Source: Centroberyx gerrardi (lineage: Eukaryota > Chordata > Actinopteri > Beryciformes > Berycidae). Taken from it: DNA of 64,000 nucleotides. Position numbers and translations under genes: made by a program. Below are positions 17,067 through 31,703 of this stretch, piece after piece. The notes under the pieces were generated by a model, which saw only the letters and a program-made list of their open reading frames with translations, did not search any database and was not told the DNA's origin. Positions within the stretch are counted from its first letter, which is position 1. Each line of letters opens with the position of its first letter. The stretch lies in contig NC_136010.1 of assembly GCF_048128805.1 (NCBI RefSeq), positions 24,878,980 through 24,942,979 of the forward strand, given 5' to 3'.

Positions 17067-19716
17067 TTATAATGTTTGATGGAGTCCTGTGATAAATTCC
17101 TGATAAAATGGCTCTGAAATGAAAGACACAAGATTACCAGTTACTTTTAAAAGGGATCTGGAAATGTCAGCAGATGATGTCAGAATTGTCATTACAGCTA
17201 ATCTCTGTAGAAAGCCACAAACCTGTGTCTGGCTCGATAAACGAGTGTCTGATAAGAAAGTCCAAGACCACCATGGCACAGTTGGGTTTGAACTCATCAG
17301 CGACCAGCAGCTCCTTCACCTGAAACCAAGGCAACATGCTCAGTCTATTGTCTTTTGTTTGACATCTTTATACATGCATCTTTACACTTGGATCATCACT
17401 TTGACAGCAATGTGTCTTTCAAGAGAATCCTTCACCAGAAAATACTAACCTTGTCAATTGGCAGGAGGTAGAAGTCTTGCACTTCTCCGTCTCCTATTCT
17501 GGGCTTGAAGTCAGGAGGAAGTTCCAAATCAAAGACAAACTGACTCTCTGGGAAGACTCCCTCCTCATCCTCATAGGTGTAGCTACAAAATGGGTTTAGG
17601 TAATTAGCTATGGAATGGCAAGATGCATGCTGTTAACTTGTCTTTTAGAAATCAAAAGACTTTTACTTCATTTCATAGTGACAGGGTTCCTACACTTCTC
17701 TGGTAAAGTGTGAAACGAAATCAATAATTTCCAAGAATTTAACAATTTGGAAACAAATGTTGAAGAGGAATTTAGATCATATTAGACACAATACACATTT
17801 CATACAGTTGTAGATCCGCTAACATTTCATTCTAATATTTGTTAGTGTGAGTGATCTTCAGTGATAGAGATCACTGACCTAGTTGGTGGGCATCATGTCA
17901 TGCCAATATGAAATCCAGGCAAGAATCCATTCAAGAAATTAAAGTCTCTCTAGACAGTTAAAGTGAATAATAATAATAATACATTTTAATTGTATAGCGC
18001 TTTTCATTATTCTAAGCCACTTTACATAAACTGCACTACTACTTAAAAATGAAAATGCAAAATTAGAGTGAAGAAACAACTAAATAAGAACAGATAAAGT
18101 GAATTACAGATGAAAACTAATGCTGCACAATTGAGTTTGGAGGTGTTTTTTGTGAAGCTCACCTCACTGTGCTCACAGGCTGAGCCTTCTCAGCCAGGGC
18201 TTCTGGGATACACGCCTCCTCCTCGCACTCTTTCACCAGAGTGCGTTTGATGCCGATACCCGCAGCCAGACCGCCCGCCGCCTTTGGAGATACAACGGGA
18301 CACACATATCAGCTGGAAGTTCATTTCATCCCCCGTCTCATATGGCCGGTCGGGACGGCGTGGACTCACCAGGTTGTCCAGTCGTCCTGGGTAGGTCTGC
18401 TTGGTGGGGGAGCGCCGGGCCAGCCACATGCTGAGCTCCCCACTTTCATGCACGGTGTATCCGTTGATGTGGACTCCGTACCGCTTCACCCCGAAAAGAC
18501 CTGCTCAATGGCATGACTGTTGGCTCACGCACCACTAACCATGACAATATTGAGTGCATGTATAGTTCATATGGTACTCAGGTACTTACTGGTGGCTGCT
18601 CTTTCCATCCACATCAAAGGAGGGTCACAGAACCTTGGCATTACTTCATATTTCTGCAAGCAGAGATTGTTTTAAATTTACTACATACATTAAAGATGTA
18701 GAGTGTAGTTGAGGTTTATGTATCCTTCACTGTGTCACAACTATCTTACACAGGTACATTTGTGTATGTATCAGGGTTGAATAGAATTGAGAATGCATGG
18801 TAAAATCCAATTAAATTCCTGGAGTTGGAATTGGAATGTCACTCAGCTCTAAGGAAACAGAATTGGGATTGAATTGGAATGACAGGAAACCTGTCATTCC
18901 AAATTCTATGAAATTCCACTTCTAAGAGAGGTTGTCTTGACTATAAATCAAACATTATGAATCAAATAAAAGACAGTCAAACATCAAACACATTCAATCA
19001 TAATGTATGTATTACGATTACGTTATGCATCACATACCAGCTGAACGGTACCTTTAACATAATATGATATTCAGTATTGATAATATATAAAAGTACATGT
19101 AATCTCTGATATGTGGTAAGAAAAAACAAAAATAATACACAGAATTTCAGAATTAGATTAAACTCCCTGAATTTCCAGTTCAATTCCAATTCTGTTTCCT
19201 GTAGGTTTTTCCAAATTCCAATTCCTCCGTTTAATTGATGAGTTCATTCATGAATTGACCCCTCCCCTGCATGCCGGTCCTGACCTCATCTCTCCATCCT
19301 CTGAGGCAGCTCAGCTCAGCTTCTTGTCGCACAGTCTGCAGGACAGCGGCCACAGCCTCTGACCTGCTCTCATACGAGTCGAGACTCTGGCAGAGAGAGA
19401 TCGCGCCGCCCTGCGGCGGACTGAAGACCTCTGGGTAACGTGCCAATACGGAAGCAAACTGGGGAGGAATCCAACCAACTTGTTGTCCGGAAATCTCAAA
19501 GCGAAAGCAACTGGCACGACAGGAGCCTGTGTGGAACGGTGAAAACAGTTTGGTCAAAAGCTAATCTTGTGACTGGTTGCAGCAGATTTCTACTCGTCGT
19601 GCACGCTACATTCGTGCCATTATTTCACACAGTGTCACGCGGATACCTGGTGAATGGAAGTTGTTCATTCGGCGGAGAAGTTGCAGCATTTTATCTGACC
19701 AGGCAGCGTTGGCCAT
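17067..19716 (-). CDS. DUF4743-Nudix hydrolase, NUDX20/24-like
   Basis: There are eight minus-strand exons: 19716-19647, 19526-19285, 18653-18590, 18500-18370, 18281-18163, 17582-17450, 17319-17223 and 17113-17067. All join in phase to 300 residues. Residues about 1-110 form the DUF4743 N-terminal region (CFRFEISGQQVGWIPP). Residues about 140-270 form the Nudix fold, with the GGLAAG and KECEEEACI core corresponding to the metal-binding REUXEEXGU element. The protein ends QEFITGLHQTL. The ATG is inside a small first exon followed by LLRRMNNFH, a block usual for this family. Related proteins, yeast YJR142W and Arabidopsis NUDX20/24, hydrolyse damaged thiamine diphosphate analogues. A metabolite-repair role here is inferred from the family. 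No organelle targeting signal is obvious. The first position of the Nudix consensus after GX5 is not Glu, which I believe is normal in this family. Confidence 0.85.
17955..18025. repeat. Dispersed retroelement-like fragment in Nudix intron
   Basis: AATAATAATAATACATTTTAATTG followed by TATAGCGCTTTTC and CACTTTACA resembles a short segment that recurs widely in fish genomes, probably the end of a retroelement. Only about 70 bases are recognisable. The assignment rests on remembered pattern and no second copy is present in the window. Confidence 0.3.
18874..18902. repeat. Perfect 13-bp palindrome within a degenerate repeat
   Basis: TTGGAATGACAGG and CCTGTCATTCCAA are exact inverted copies with AAA between them. 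The surrounding 18780-19225 stretch contains further GGAATTG/CAATTCC-type pieces (near 18830 and 19180) in inverse orientation. A small hairpin-forming repeat therefore occupies this Nudix intron. Confidence 0.6.
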
Positions 19717-19719
19717 TTG

Positions 19720-22700
19720 GACTGCAGAGAACTTCTTTCTGTGAACAATTGAGTCAACTATACTAATCCAGACTCGACTGATAGTTACACTAACATTAAC
19801 AACAACAACAATAATACTTATCACGATAAAACTGCTGCATTCATGCACTGACGCCTAGTTTAATACATCCATGACTGACACTGTCTACTCCATCTTTCTC
19901 CTCTTCTTCTGCTTTATTTCGCGGTAGACTGGGAGTGTTGCTGCCCTCCACAGGATAACGCAGGCTACTTCATTTTATTATCTTAAATGCTTGAATTTTG
20001 CAGTGTTGATGTATTTTTTCTTTCCAATTCTGTTTTTTTCCTCATTATCTCCCAGTAATGTTTTAAAGAAAATTCATTAACGACCATTTCAGTGAAATCC
20101 TTTTTCAACCGTTTCTGCTGAATAGTTGTTGCATTCTATTAGGCTAATGCATGCCTTATGCACATTTACTGTGTTATTGTCCTAATTTAAACTGGAACAA
20201 GATACAGACTTATCTTAAAATCCCTCTAAGTAGGCCCTATTGTCATACAGACTGCTGGAAAACTACTGTTTCAGGTAAAAATTTCAGCTTTAATGAAATA
20301 GTCATAAACAGCTAGAGAAGTGCTGTACTGAGCAGAAAATGCATTTGTGTTTCAGAACATCAGGACTTACGACTATCCACATTTAAAATGTTTGGAGCAA
20401 GAAAATGACATATCTTACAATACTGCTCTGTATTGTTACACAGACTGCTAGAGAAGCCGTGTCAGTTATAGTTTAACTTGAAATGCGAAGAACCAATTTC
20501 CTCAGCCAAGGTCCATGCTGCCTGGGCCTTCTCTGCTTAATAGAAAGTACTTGATAACTACAGGAACAAGAGCAGCAATGACAAGATTTTTTGTGTATTC
20601 TTTTATTTATTAGTTATGCTATCAATACAACGCATCTTTCAGGACAACAAAACATATTGGCACTTTTATTTGACAAAGTTATTACACATCCCTCTTAAAG
20701 CATGTAGATTCATATTTTTGCCCTTTGCAGTAAAATACCCTTCTTTAACACACCATGCTCAGTAAAGCCCTTGTTCAGTACTTAGTAACTAGTAACTATA
20801 GGTACATGCATAGACCTTTACAGGTCAACGCATGAGCTGTCTCTGCAAAACAGGCCTGTAAACACTATTGATAAAGTTCTGTAAAAATATTAATGTTTCT
20901 CAGTGTGTGGAAAAGAGAAGCAACTATAAAGTACATTGTGATGCTAATGTTCTGTGGATACACACACATCTTCAAACCAAACCAAATCAGTGCACAGATT
21001 TTAGTGTGCAGAATCAAATTCCATCCTTAACTCAAAGAATAGATGATATCAATAAACACACCCCATAATAATCTCCTTTAGTTCCAGAAATGTCAGTCAA
21101 TTACATGAATACTTAATACGATAAACAGACGATAAACAGAATAAACCTTTTTCTGAAACTCTTACACTCCACTGCCAGTGAAGTAGGACCTGAGTGGCCT
21201 TTCAGCTCAAATGAATCATGTGGCAACAAGGCTTAAAGGGTCATTTTCAAATGTAATCCATTAAAGGTTACACATGATTACCTGCTTTAAAATGTAATGA
21301 GTAATTCACAAGGATTCTCATAGCCAGGAATGTATTTTTTTTGTTAACCTCGCCTATTTTGGTCAACTTTGCTAGAGAGTATGCAGTTAAACAATTTGTT
21401 CCCATTTGCAAACTGTATAGCATTATTAATGTGTTTATAACCTCCCAATCTAAATGCCCTTTTCAAACATGTTGTGTTTATGTTTCTGAGTAATCATCTA
21501 TTTTTTTAAGTAACCACTGTTATCTAATTTTTTTTTTATTTTTTTTTTACAGTAAATGGAATGTGTTTGTTGGTAATCAGATTATTATAATTATGTAACA
21601 CAGAATCCATTGCTCCCCAACCCTGGATGGGACCTCAGCAGTCCTAGATCAGGATTTTTTTTTCTAAAATGCAAAATTTCAAGGTGTCCCTTTAATACTC
21701 AATGTCTGGTGGTAACATGTTGAACATGAATTACCACAGGAATAACACTGTTTCGATTCCATCAGTAGAGCCATGATAAAGTCAGTGTTTCAAATATAAC
21801 CAGTATGTGAAAAACTGTCCTGAATTTAAAGAGTGACAATCATCAATACCAGCTGAACAAATTCTCTCACGTTTCTCAGTAAAGTGAATAAATTATAGCG
21901 AGGCCATTCAGGTCTTAATGACAAATGTGGCATTGGAATTTCACACAACAGAAAATAATGACAACCTAAAACAAGTATTAAAGATTAGTGTCCTGTCATT
22001 AAGTGGACTACCTTATGAAATGAATAACTAATAAATTAGTAACTACAAAATGATAGATCACCTTGGTAGATGGTGATAATACATTTATAAATTCATAAAT
22101 GTATTCATAAATGTAATACATTTCTGAATAGATTTATGTTGATAGTTCATCATTTCTTATGAGATGAATGTAAGATAACATTTGTACAGTCAATTCAGGT
22201 AATAAAACATTTCATAAAGCAACAGAAAATACACTTAATATATTTTCTTAATAATTTCATATAATTGACACTGGAAATTTGGAATGTATACATAATCAAA
22301 AGACTGTCAATCAATTTTTTAGACTCTTCCATTAACTTATTACAGCTGATTGATATATTTGAGGCAGATCTGAGGTAGCCTAGCTAAACTTCAAAGTGAA
22401 CACATGCTAATTTTTGTTGGACCAACTCTGTGATGAATAGCTCTATGAAAACAGTCTGGTGTAACCTACCCCATTCAGCTAGGTAGCTACTAATGATGCC
22501 ACACCTGTGTCTGTGTCTACCTGAGACCAGGTGTGGCTCGTTAACTGCCAGGGAGGAACAAAAACCTGGCGGACACTGGCCCTCGAGGACTGGGATTGAT
22601 GATCACAGCACAAGGCTTCAATGTTTCCAAAAGCCTATAATTGGCGTGGAAATAAGACTTCTTGGACTTCAAACTCAGCCCACAGGAACCAACGGTGACA

Positions 22701-22859
22701 TCGTCAGTGCATACATCTATTTTTACAATCTGTGTAACAGATTTAAATTCAAAATGCCACTGCATCCATATGAAAGAGCTGCTGCCCCTAACACTAGTTT
22801 ATGCCAGTGGTCTAAAAATGTAGCCCAAATCTCTTCACAAGGACACGTCGCTGTACGCA
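19720..22859. other. Intergenic region between Nudix gene and slc2a1 3' end
   Basis: No exon is recognised. The left part should hold the Nudix promoter, since that gene reads leftward from 19716. The part below 22859 is presumably slc2a1 3' UTR on the minus strand. T tracts near 21530 and a dispersed-repeat-like stretch near 22480-22640 (AGGTGTGGC and GGACACTGGCCCTCGAGGAC) are present. Confidence 0.4.
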
Positions 22860-22883
22860 GGTGTGTGTGTGTGTGTGTGTGTG
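22860..22883. repeat. (GT)n microsatellite directly after the slc2a1 stop codon
   Basis: Twelve GT dinucleotides on the + strand lie against the TAA at 22884-22886. On the transcript the 3' UTR would therefore begin with an (AC)12 repeat. Confidence 0.9.
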
Positions 22884-25800
22884 TTAAAGCGGGGATTCGG
22901 CCCCCGTGAGGGTGTTGAGCTCCTCAGGGGCCGAGTACTTCTCAGAGGACTGGCCGGCCGCCTGGCGGAAGCCCGCCGAGATCTCGTCAAAGGTCCGGCC
23001 CTTGGTCTCTGGCACCTTGAAGTAGGTGAAGATGAAGAAGCCCAGCAGCAGGACGGTGAACAAGATGAACACGTACGGGCCGCACAGTTTCTACAGGGAA
23101 GGTCACAGGCAAAGCATAATCACTGTTATACCTTTGGGCACAATTTACAGTATATACATGAGAGTTAGAGTTGAATGAAGGTAAATGCAGACCGCCTGGT
23201 TATGATAAAATGCTATTCTAATTTTTAATTTATTTGAGACTTGACGCTGCGCCTCCTTACCTCAACGTACTGGAAGCCCATGCCCACTGCGAAGTTGGCA
23301 GACCAATTGGAGAAGCCAGCGACTGCGATGGCTGCCGGCCGGGGCCCCTGGCTGAAGAGCTCGGCCACGATGAACCAGGGGATGGGGCCGGGGCCGATTT
23401 CAAAGAAGGCTACAAAACAGAAGATGGCTACGATGCTGACGTAGGACATCCATCTGAGCTGGTCCTGAGGAGGGCAGAAACACCAGGGATGCGTTCAGCC
23501 ACTTGAAATGAAGGGCTTAATTCAAATCAAAGTAGTCTGTATTTATCCATTCATTGCAATAAATACTCAATGCTCAATAAAAATATAGATAATTACATCC
23601 TTTAAAGTGTTAGTAATTTGGAAAGTAAATGTCTTAAGATAGCTTCATACTTTACTCCGCTACTACTTTCATACTAGCAATCATTTTAAAAATTATACTA
23701 TATTAAATTATATAATATATATTAGCCCTCTAAGGGGAAATTCAATGACACATAATGCTGTCGTCTTACATCCACTGTCACACACTTACCAACAATGCCA
23801 AGGCAATGGTCATAAGGACTGCTGACCCAGCCATTCCTAATAGACCAATGAGCTGGAGCGATCTCCTGCCTGCACGCTCCACCAAAAACAACTGGACAGA
23901 AAGAGAGAAATTAGCATTTTAAAATGGAGAAGTGAAATGTTTAACTTGTTTTATGCCTCAAATGCCCACGTCTTCCTCCTGGGACTTACAGAAACCACAG
24001 TGAAGACCGTGTTGACCACTCCGGCCCCAATGGTCGCATAGACAGGCTGAGACACTCCTGCTCGCTCAAAGATCCCGGTGGAGTAGTAAAACACCTACAG
24101 CCGACGACAGAGGGAACAGCTGGAGTTAATGTTTGTTTTGTTGTGTACATGTGTGGGAGCGAACATGTGCATGTGTTTACTTGTACGCAAGCATTTGAGC
24201 TGGATGAAACAGCACTTACAAATAATCAACATTTGTTTAAACCTGCCTCAATAGTTTCAGAACTAAACTGTACTATGTCAAGTTTCAAATACTTTCTTGC
24301 GATTGTGTACATTGTCTGGCTCTCATTCATCTGACATTGAAGTAAGATATACAGTTTCCAACACTCTTTGTCCCTTTGACTTACAGCGTTGATTCCAGAC
24401 AGCTGCTGCGAGAGCTGCAGCATGATAGCGATGAAGATGGGCTCGCGGTAGAGGGGGGAGCGGAACAACTCGGGGATGGTCACCTTCTTCTCCCTCATCA
24501 TCTGCTGGCTCTCCTCCTTCATCTCCTGCATGGCTGCACTCACCTCCTCGGTGCCCCGCAGCTTCGTTAAGACTGGGAGCGAAAAAATATGGGAGACGAA
24601 GCAGTTAAAATAGCTTTTCTGGTTATTTCAACTTGGTCATAAAGCCATAACACAAGAAGCAGTGTGGCCAGTAGACAGGTCATTTCGGAGGTATAACAGC
24701 AAAGGGCTAATTTCGGAACACAGGTGCAAAACAGTTCTTGGTTGGTTGGTTCTCCTTCTGTTTGTGGGCTCACAACTCTAATGAATTACCTGTCCTATGT
24801 TCATGTAGTGTGTCCAAGTTGGTGATCCTACAGGCTGTAGCACCTGGACTAGGTAGTATTTTCCTTCAATTACCTGCCCATGGATGAGGCGGTAGAGCTA
24901 GCCTTGGTGCTAGTTTACCTGAACTCTTCTGACCCTGTGACACTAAACCAGCTTCTCTCTCTTCTTTCAGCCCACTATCAAATAAATTCAATAAATTAGT
25001 CAACTAGAGAGGTGACCACTAGGGATGCAGCGATTAACTGATGTCCCAGGTATAAAAGACTAACCTAGTACATATAATCGTAAAACTGTGAAACTGATTT
25101 TCCCTCAGACTATAATGGTACCATGATACTCTCATACTGTTGTGTCCCTAGTGACCACGGAGCAAAGTGTCGTTGTGTGTGCGTGCATCTCACCGCTCCG
25201 GGCTTTCTCTTCCTCATTGCAGCTGATGAGGAGGTAGCGGGGGCTTTCGGGGCAGAAGGGCAGCAGGACACACTGCAGTACGGCCGGGATGAAGGTAAAA
25301 CCCAACAGGAGAGGCCACAGGGAGGCATTCCCCATGATGGACTCGATCCCAAAAATCTGCACAAAAGACACATGCACTACATACACATACACAACACAGT
25401 ACATCCAGAAGACACAGAGGTACAGCGGTCCACATTTGTTACAGGTCTGCCTCCCTCTGTTATAGTCACTGGAATCCCAAAGCCTAAACCCTAACATTCC
25501 TTAAACACTAATGATGTTCCAATGAAGTGATATAAATAGACATCATTCATATTTTAAAGCTGCTGCCAGTAGGATTTTCATGTCTGTCATTCTCAAATTA
25601 AATTTCATCAGACCATCACCGCTGTTTACTTTCATTCAGGTGTTTTTTGGCAAAAACCTGCAAAATTCTTTTACAGAAAACTGCAAGAAGACCGTAGCTC
25701 TTGCACTGTTGCAGCTAGATAACTGAAGCACAAATGCCACCATTAAATTACATCCCAGACACAATGAAGCAAATACCATGTTGCCGCAACAGGACATTAT

Positions 25801-26666
25801 TAATAGCGTTTTAAGGAGCTTACCTGTGCCATGAGTATGCCAATTACAACGCCAAGCTGATGCAAAGTGCCTAGTGCTCCGCGGAGGGAGGTGGGCGAGA
25901 CTTCTCCAACATACATGGGCACAAAGCCGGTGGAGAGGCCGGAGTAGAGGCCCACTACGAAACGTCCAATGATGAGCAACTCCCAGGATGCGGCCAGCTT
26001 GGAGAAGCCCATAAACGCAGCAGCAATAAAGGCTAGCACATTGGCCATGAGCATGGAGTTCCTCCTTTAAAAGAATAGCATTCATGGCACATTTTTAGCA
26101 CCTGTCCATTTGGTATGATGAATAATGTTGTCGGTCAAATGAACTGTCCTACCTGCCAAAGCGGTTGACAAAGAGGCCGACGGAGAAGGAGCCGAACATT
26201 CCTCCCACAGAGAAGATGGCCACGGAGATGGACCACAGAGTAGTCAGAGAGTTCTGAGAGATGGACTCTGAATACCTGCTGGTCCACGTCTCGTTGTAGA
26301 AGCTCTCAATGATCTGAATCACAAGACAACACAGCACTGAGGCTCACTGTGCATCACAGTTAAAAATAACAGATAACGTTAAACCAGTTTGTATCTGCAG
26401 CAAGGTAAACAAGACTATAACTTGGCTAAATTTCATCCTTGAGAGTCTCATTTATGACTATTTGCATCAATTCCTCGCATCTGATTGTTGAATCGCCCAT
26501 ATTTTGACTCAATCCCATAGAGGACTACCAAAAGCATTTCCTGGTATATATAGATGATTCTATGGGGTAGTAGATTAAAGAGGTGAATGTAGTTGATAAA
26601 AAATGCTAAAGTGACTTAAAACTGAACATTGAGCACTTGCTCTCTAAGTATATAGGTGGAAAATAT

Positions 26667-26721
<55 letters not shown>

Positions 26722-29700
26722 GCACAGATTTAGTTCTCTGAATCTTCACCTTACACTGAACATGTTTTGGCCAGAAGTGGAGAGATGATGGTGAGAATAT
26801 TCAACAAAACTTTCAGTGTTGACAAAAGAATGTGAAACTGCTCTTGATATAGTTGAGGTCAGGTTGAGGATAGCTGACTAGACGTCTAACATAGTAACAG
26901 TGGGCCAAAGATCCAGTAATCTATGACTATTTATACTTGTGGGTGGGTGAGGGCTGGCAAGAAGTTGCTGGCATGTGTTAGCAATACCATCTAAGTCAAT
27001 GTGCTTTTTGGATGGACTGAAACGACCAGTTCTTTTTAAATCAGATTAAAGGCAAATGTATCCCATTAAACACCACATAGTGTTTCTATCTATTCACTGA
27101 GGGTCGCTTAAGGTCAAAAGAAAGAAACACTGCATGCGGTTTCAATCATATCTAAAAGAAACTGCCTTTCAAACAGCCCTGTCCTCTTCAGTTACAGTTT
27201 TAGTTTAGTTTTATTGTGGGTTGTAGTCCCCATGAAGCACCATGTGAAAAAAAACATGTGTGATTTTAGCAATAAATTTGAAGTTTGAATAGTATCCCTG
27301 TACAATTTTAAATATAGGTCTACATTGTTGTCGAAGAAAATCTCTTCAATTCTTCTCCTCACCCCTGAAAAACCTACTCTTTGCAGTGATAGGTAAAACA
27401 TAGATAATCAAAATTTAAATTAGGACTGTTCTATAGTGGACATTGTGCATTGGTTTATTCCAAAACCCACTAGTACCGTAAATCAGGTGTGTGTAAGAAC
27501 GTCACCATGCATTAGCTGTATCATGGCAGCAGTTATATAATTCTTTCCCCTTAATCCTATAAACTTGACAATGAGCTTGTCTTCCATTGGAAAGCCAATT
27601 AGGAACATACAACTGAAGTTGAAAGGACAACAAACACCATGACTGGGTTTTTATGTGCGTGATTTATAAATGATAGTATTAATCAGAATAATGGACAGAA
27701 GCTTTAAGCTTAAAGCCGTGGTTCTCAATCCAGGTCCTGGAGTAGCACAGTCCTGTTGGTTTTCGCTGCATATAATCAGGGACTGATTTACACCTGGGAT
27801 GCAAGGTGAATGCAATTAATTAGCTGGTAGGATAGAAAACCAGCAGGGCTGTGGTGTTCGAGGCCCAGGATGGAGAACCACTGCTTTACAGGAAGGAATA
27901 GAGACCAGTCAGCTTGTGTATTTGCTGATCCCTGCACAGGCTGAGGTCATCTGTACGCAGCTCTATTTATAGGCCCCAATCTAGTCAGGTGTACTAAGAA
28001 GTACACACACAGACACACAAGCATGTGCACACAAAACACAGTTTAGTGCTAAAGAAAAGAGTCAGTAGCTTAGGGAAAGAGTCATTTTGAAGTTGAGAAT
28101 TCCCAACACACAATGATGGTAAATATGGAGACTTAATGTAGCCGATGGACATACCATAAGCAACAGGAAAAATGTTTTTTTTATTTTATTGTATTGTATT
28201 CGCAGTATTTCCCAAAGATACACACTGATGTGCTTTACACATGTCAACAGTAGCTATATTTCATCCAAATTTTACGCAAATGTCACAAAAAATAAAATGT
28301 TAATTAGATGTGTTTCCATTAGCTGAAAAAACAAAACAAAAAAAAACATCAACCAGAAACATGGAAAGGCTTGAAATAACTGATTATTATGGAGCAAGTT
28401 GTTGTTCTTTGTTTTCAGCTAATGTTGGCCATATCTCATGCTGTCCAAAAATAAAAACAAAGAAATGCACTTGGTAATATTCTGATGCCCACATTACAGC
28501 AGCCGCTGCACCCAACTGGCAGTAAATCTCTCAGTCCCTTTTACCTTCCCTCATGTATAAGATCCCAAGAAACTCCTCCACTTGGGGCAGCTGGTCACCT
28601 CTCACTTGAATGGGACAGGCCGCTTTTTCCAGAAGAGAACCATGGCCTCACATTTCATGATACGATAGATACGATAAAACTTTAATGTCTGATTTCTAAT
28701 AAACTTGTCTTGCGTCCTAAGCAGTACAGTTCACACAACAGTTGGCTCACATAGTTGCACCTATATAAATATATACGTGACTATTAGACATCATACATAC
28801 GTCATAAACATCTATACTTATCCACATGATGTGCACAACCCTAGTGCATATAAGATACTGCTTAGCCTGAGCATGGGATCCCTCCAAAGTCTCCCCATCC
28901 AATGCCCCAGCGCCCTGCCTATCAGACACCCTGACTACACGCGCCCCTCATAAGTCAAGATCCTTTTCCTAACTGCCCATTCAGCACTCTGGAATATAAG
29001 AGTCCACTAGAAGGTGCTGACCCTCATCCCAAACTGTTCCAATGCACATCGGAGATCAGAGTCCGAAGAAGCCTAAAGAACAAAATCATCTGCAAACAGA
29101 AGAGATGCCACTCTGATGCCACTGAACTGGACACTCTCCAGACCTCGGCTGCACCTTGATATCCTGTCCATGAATATCACAAGCAGGAGAGGAGCCCGCA
29201 TTGGTCCACATGGTCCCCACATGGTCTAACCCTAACCCCAAAAAGAGCTTGCACATTAGCAGCATTTTGAGAGCCCAAGCCAGACTACAACCAGATTTTT
29301 ACTGTGTTCACACTGTGACCATAACCAGTTTTTGCAATACTAAGAAATAAGCTTTTTTCATTGAGCCTTTCTAACTTAATATATATCATAATTCACATAA
29401 AAATATTGGATGGAAATCCAGCTAGAGACATGTGGACACTCTGTTTTCCATGAATTCACTGCCAGGTGTGTGTACTTATTGCCACATTTTAAAGAACAAA
29501 CTTAAAAGAAAGTTTAAAGAACAAAGAACAAACAAAACATTGGGAAAATACTACATATTGGTTTTACCATTTTTTTTAGATTAACCAATCACAGAAAACT
29601 ATTGCATGTCCTCAGTGTATGTTAGTGTTTGGCCCTCACAATGATAATATTTAGTGGTGTAAAATGGTTCTACATATAGGTTCCTTTCATGCTGAATGTA

Positions 29701-31654
29701 CTGTATGTGCTATGTTTAACATGGAAAATGGTAGATACTCACATTCTGTGGAGCGTTGATGACACCAGTGTTGTAGCCAAACTGTAGCGAGCCAATCACA
29801 GCTGTCCCCACCGCCATCATCAGTGGGAGTGTCACCTGATGTTATGACCAGAAAAACGCAGATAAAAGTCTGCATTTTAAAATAAAAGTTACACATTAAC
29901 AGCATAAAGGTCCTACAGTTAATAATCGTATCCTTTGTTTAAATAAGACTATTTCACTTTCTAGACTAAGAAATCAGACATTTCACAGCGGTAAATTAAC
30001 AAAATGTGAAAATTTTAAATGGTTAATGCTATTCTGTCACACAGTTCCGTGTGCATTTTCTGATCCAAGGTTCTTTTAATGAATCCATTCATAAATCCTC
30101 TGCTCTGTTCCAAAGGAAATTGAGTTCTTGCTTCTTAACCAGGAGCATCAGATTGCATTTACAAACACATAAAATAGAAACACTATAGTCTGAATTACAT
30201 ATGGTGAGAAATTATTTTCTTATTGATTTATCTGCCTAATTCATCGTCTATTAAGAAGTTCATAGAATTAGAAAAAGTGAATGTCAAGTGTCCATTTGCG
30301 CTGTGCCCTATCTGTGGGCAATGAGCCTACAGAAGACCTGCCAAGGGCAAAATGAGAAGATAAAGATAAGATAAAGAGCAATGTCGGCATGCAAGTCAAT
30401 CACCTTTTTTGTCACTCTAGTCTACAATGCATAAACTGAAACGGTGCATTTGAGGAGTTTGTCTAGTTCAGTTGGTCCTACATTACATGGCAGGTGAGAA
30501 TTTAGTTTAGGATATACACATCAGGGCGGAGAGTTTGATGCAGGCAACACTAAATTAGGCTACCCTTAATTGTTCAGTTACTATACATGGGTAAGATGCA
30601 GAAGAGTAGTGAGGGAAGCAGTGTTGGTGGTGGACATGTAAAGCCTTGGGTTGCCTACTAAATAAATACTGATTGAACGTTAGACCATATATGCATGTAA
30701 ATTTCTCTTCATCCACCATCAACACCCATGATTTCAGACACCGTTCTCCACACCACTGCTATTTTTATTTTGTCACGGTGTTCCACCAAAGATGCATCCT
30801 ATAAAATGGGATGACTGGACACAGCAATAATTAGCCTAACTAAAGTTGTAATTTTGTGAAGTTGTAAAGTTGTAAAGTCTTCTGTGTGCAGCTCCCCTCA
30901 CAGCCCTCGGCTCTGTTCAGGGTTACATCAGCTTTTAATCTGGCTGCATGCTCTCTGACCAGCAGCAGCAGCTTTGTGCAGGATCAAGCCTGTCACTGAT
31001 GTGTCATGTCCAGACCGCCATTCAAAAGCCCTGATGCGTTTGCTGGGTGTGTGTTTATGTGGAGTGTGTTTCACATTGCAACACTCATTATACATGTTTG
31101 ATTAACTCCTTATTTCATGTGTCTGAGGATCTGGTCAACAAAGTGAAAGAACAAGCATTTTAGGTTGAGACATTATTGAGACATTCTAGATAGCTGATAT
31201 CTTTACACAGTTTCCCTGTGGAATCTTTCAAGTTTCATTTAATATCTGATGATGATGTTGGGAAGTGACTTATTGATTCATTTTCAGGTTCATTTCAGTT
31301 TTTCTGAATTGCTGGAAAACATCACACTATTTCATGTGCTTTTTACCTTGGTAAAGTAATATATGATTTTATAAAGTGCTACACCAATACAACTCTAAAT
31401 GGTTGTGTGAACAGTGTTGGATACTGACTGGCAGATATTAACAGCCTTCTCATTCAAATTATATTTGAGTGAGGAAATTTGGAGAGCAATTAAATTCACC
31501 TGATCCATCTGGATCCATTGGAAGCTAAGATCTGTTCACACAACATCCTCAAACTCACCCATCCAAAAATTACTCACTGATTTGAATTCCATTTTGAGAT
31601 TAATATGTTTGAATATATGTAATATGTTTGAACTTGGAATGTAGAATGAATATA

Positions 31655-31703
<49 letters not shown>

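Noticed and set aside
25123-25497. Overlapping frames on both strands around slc2a1 exon 5
   Set aside because: Only the frame with PESPRYLL and correct splice sites is coding. The others are shadows of exon sequence and a CA-rich flank.
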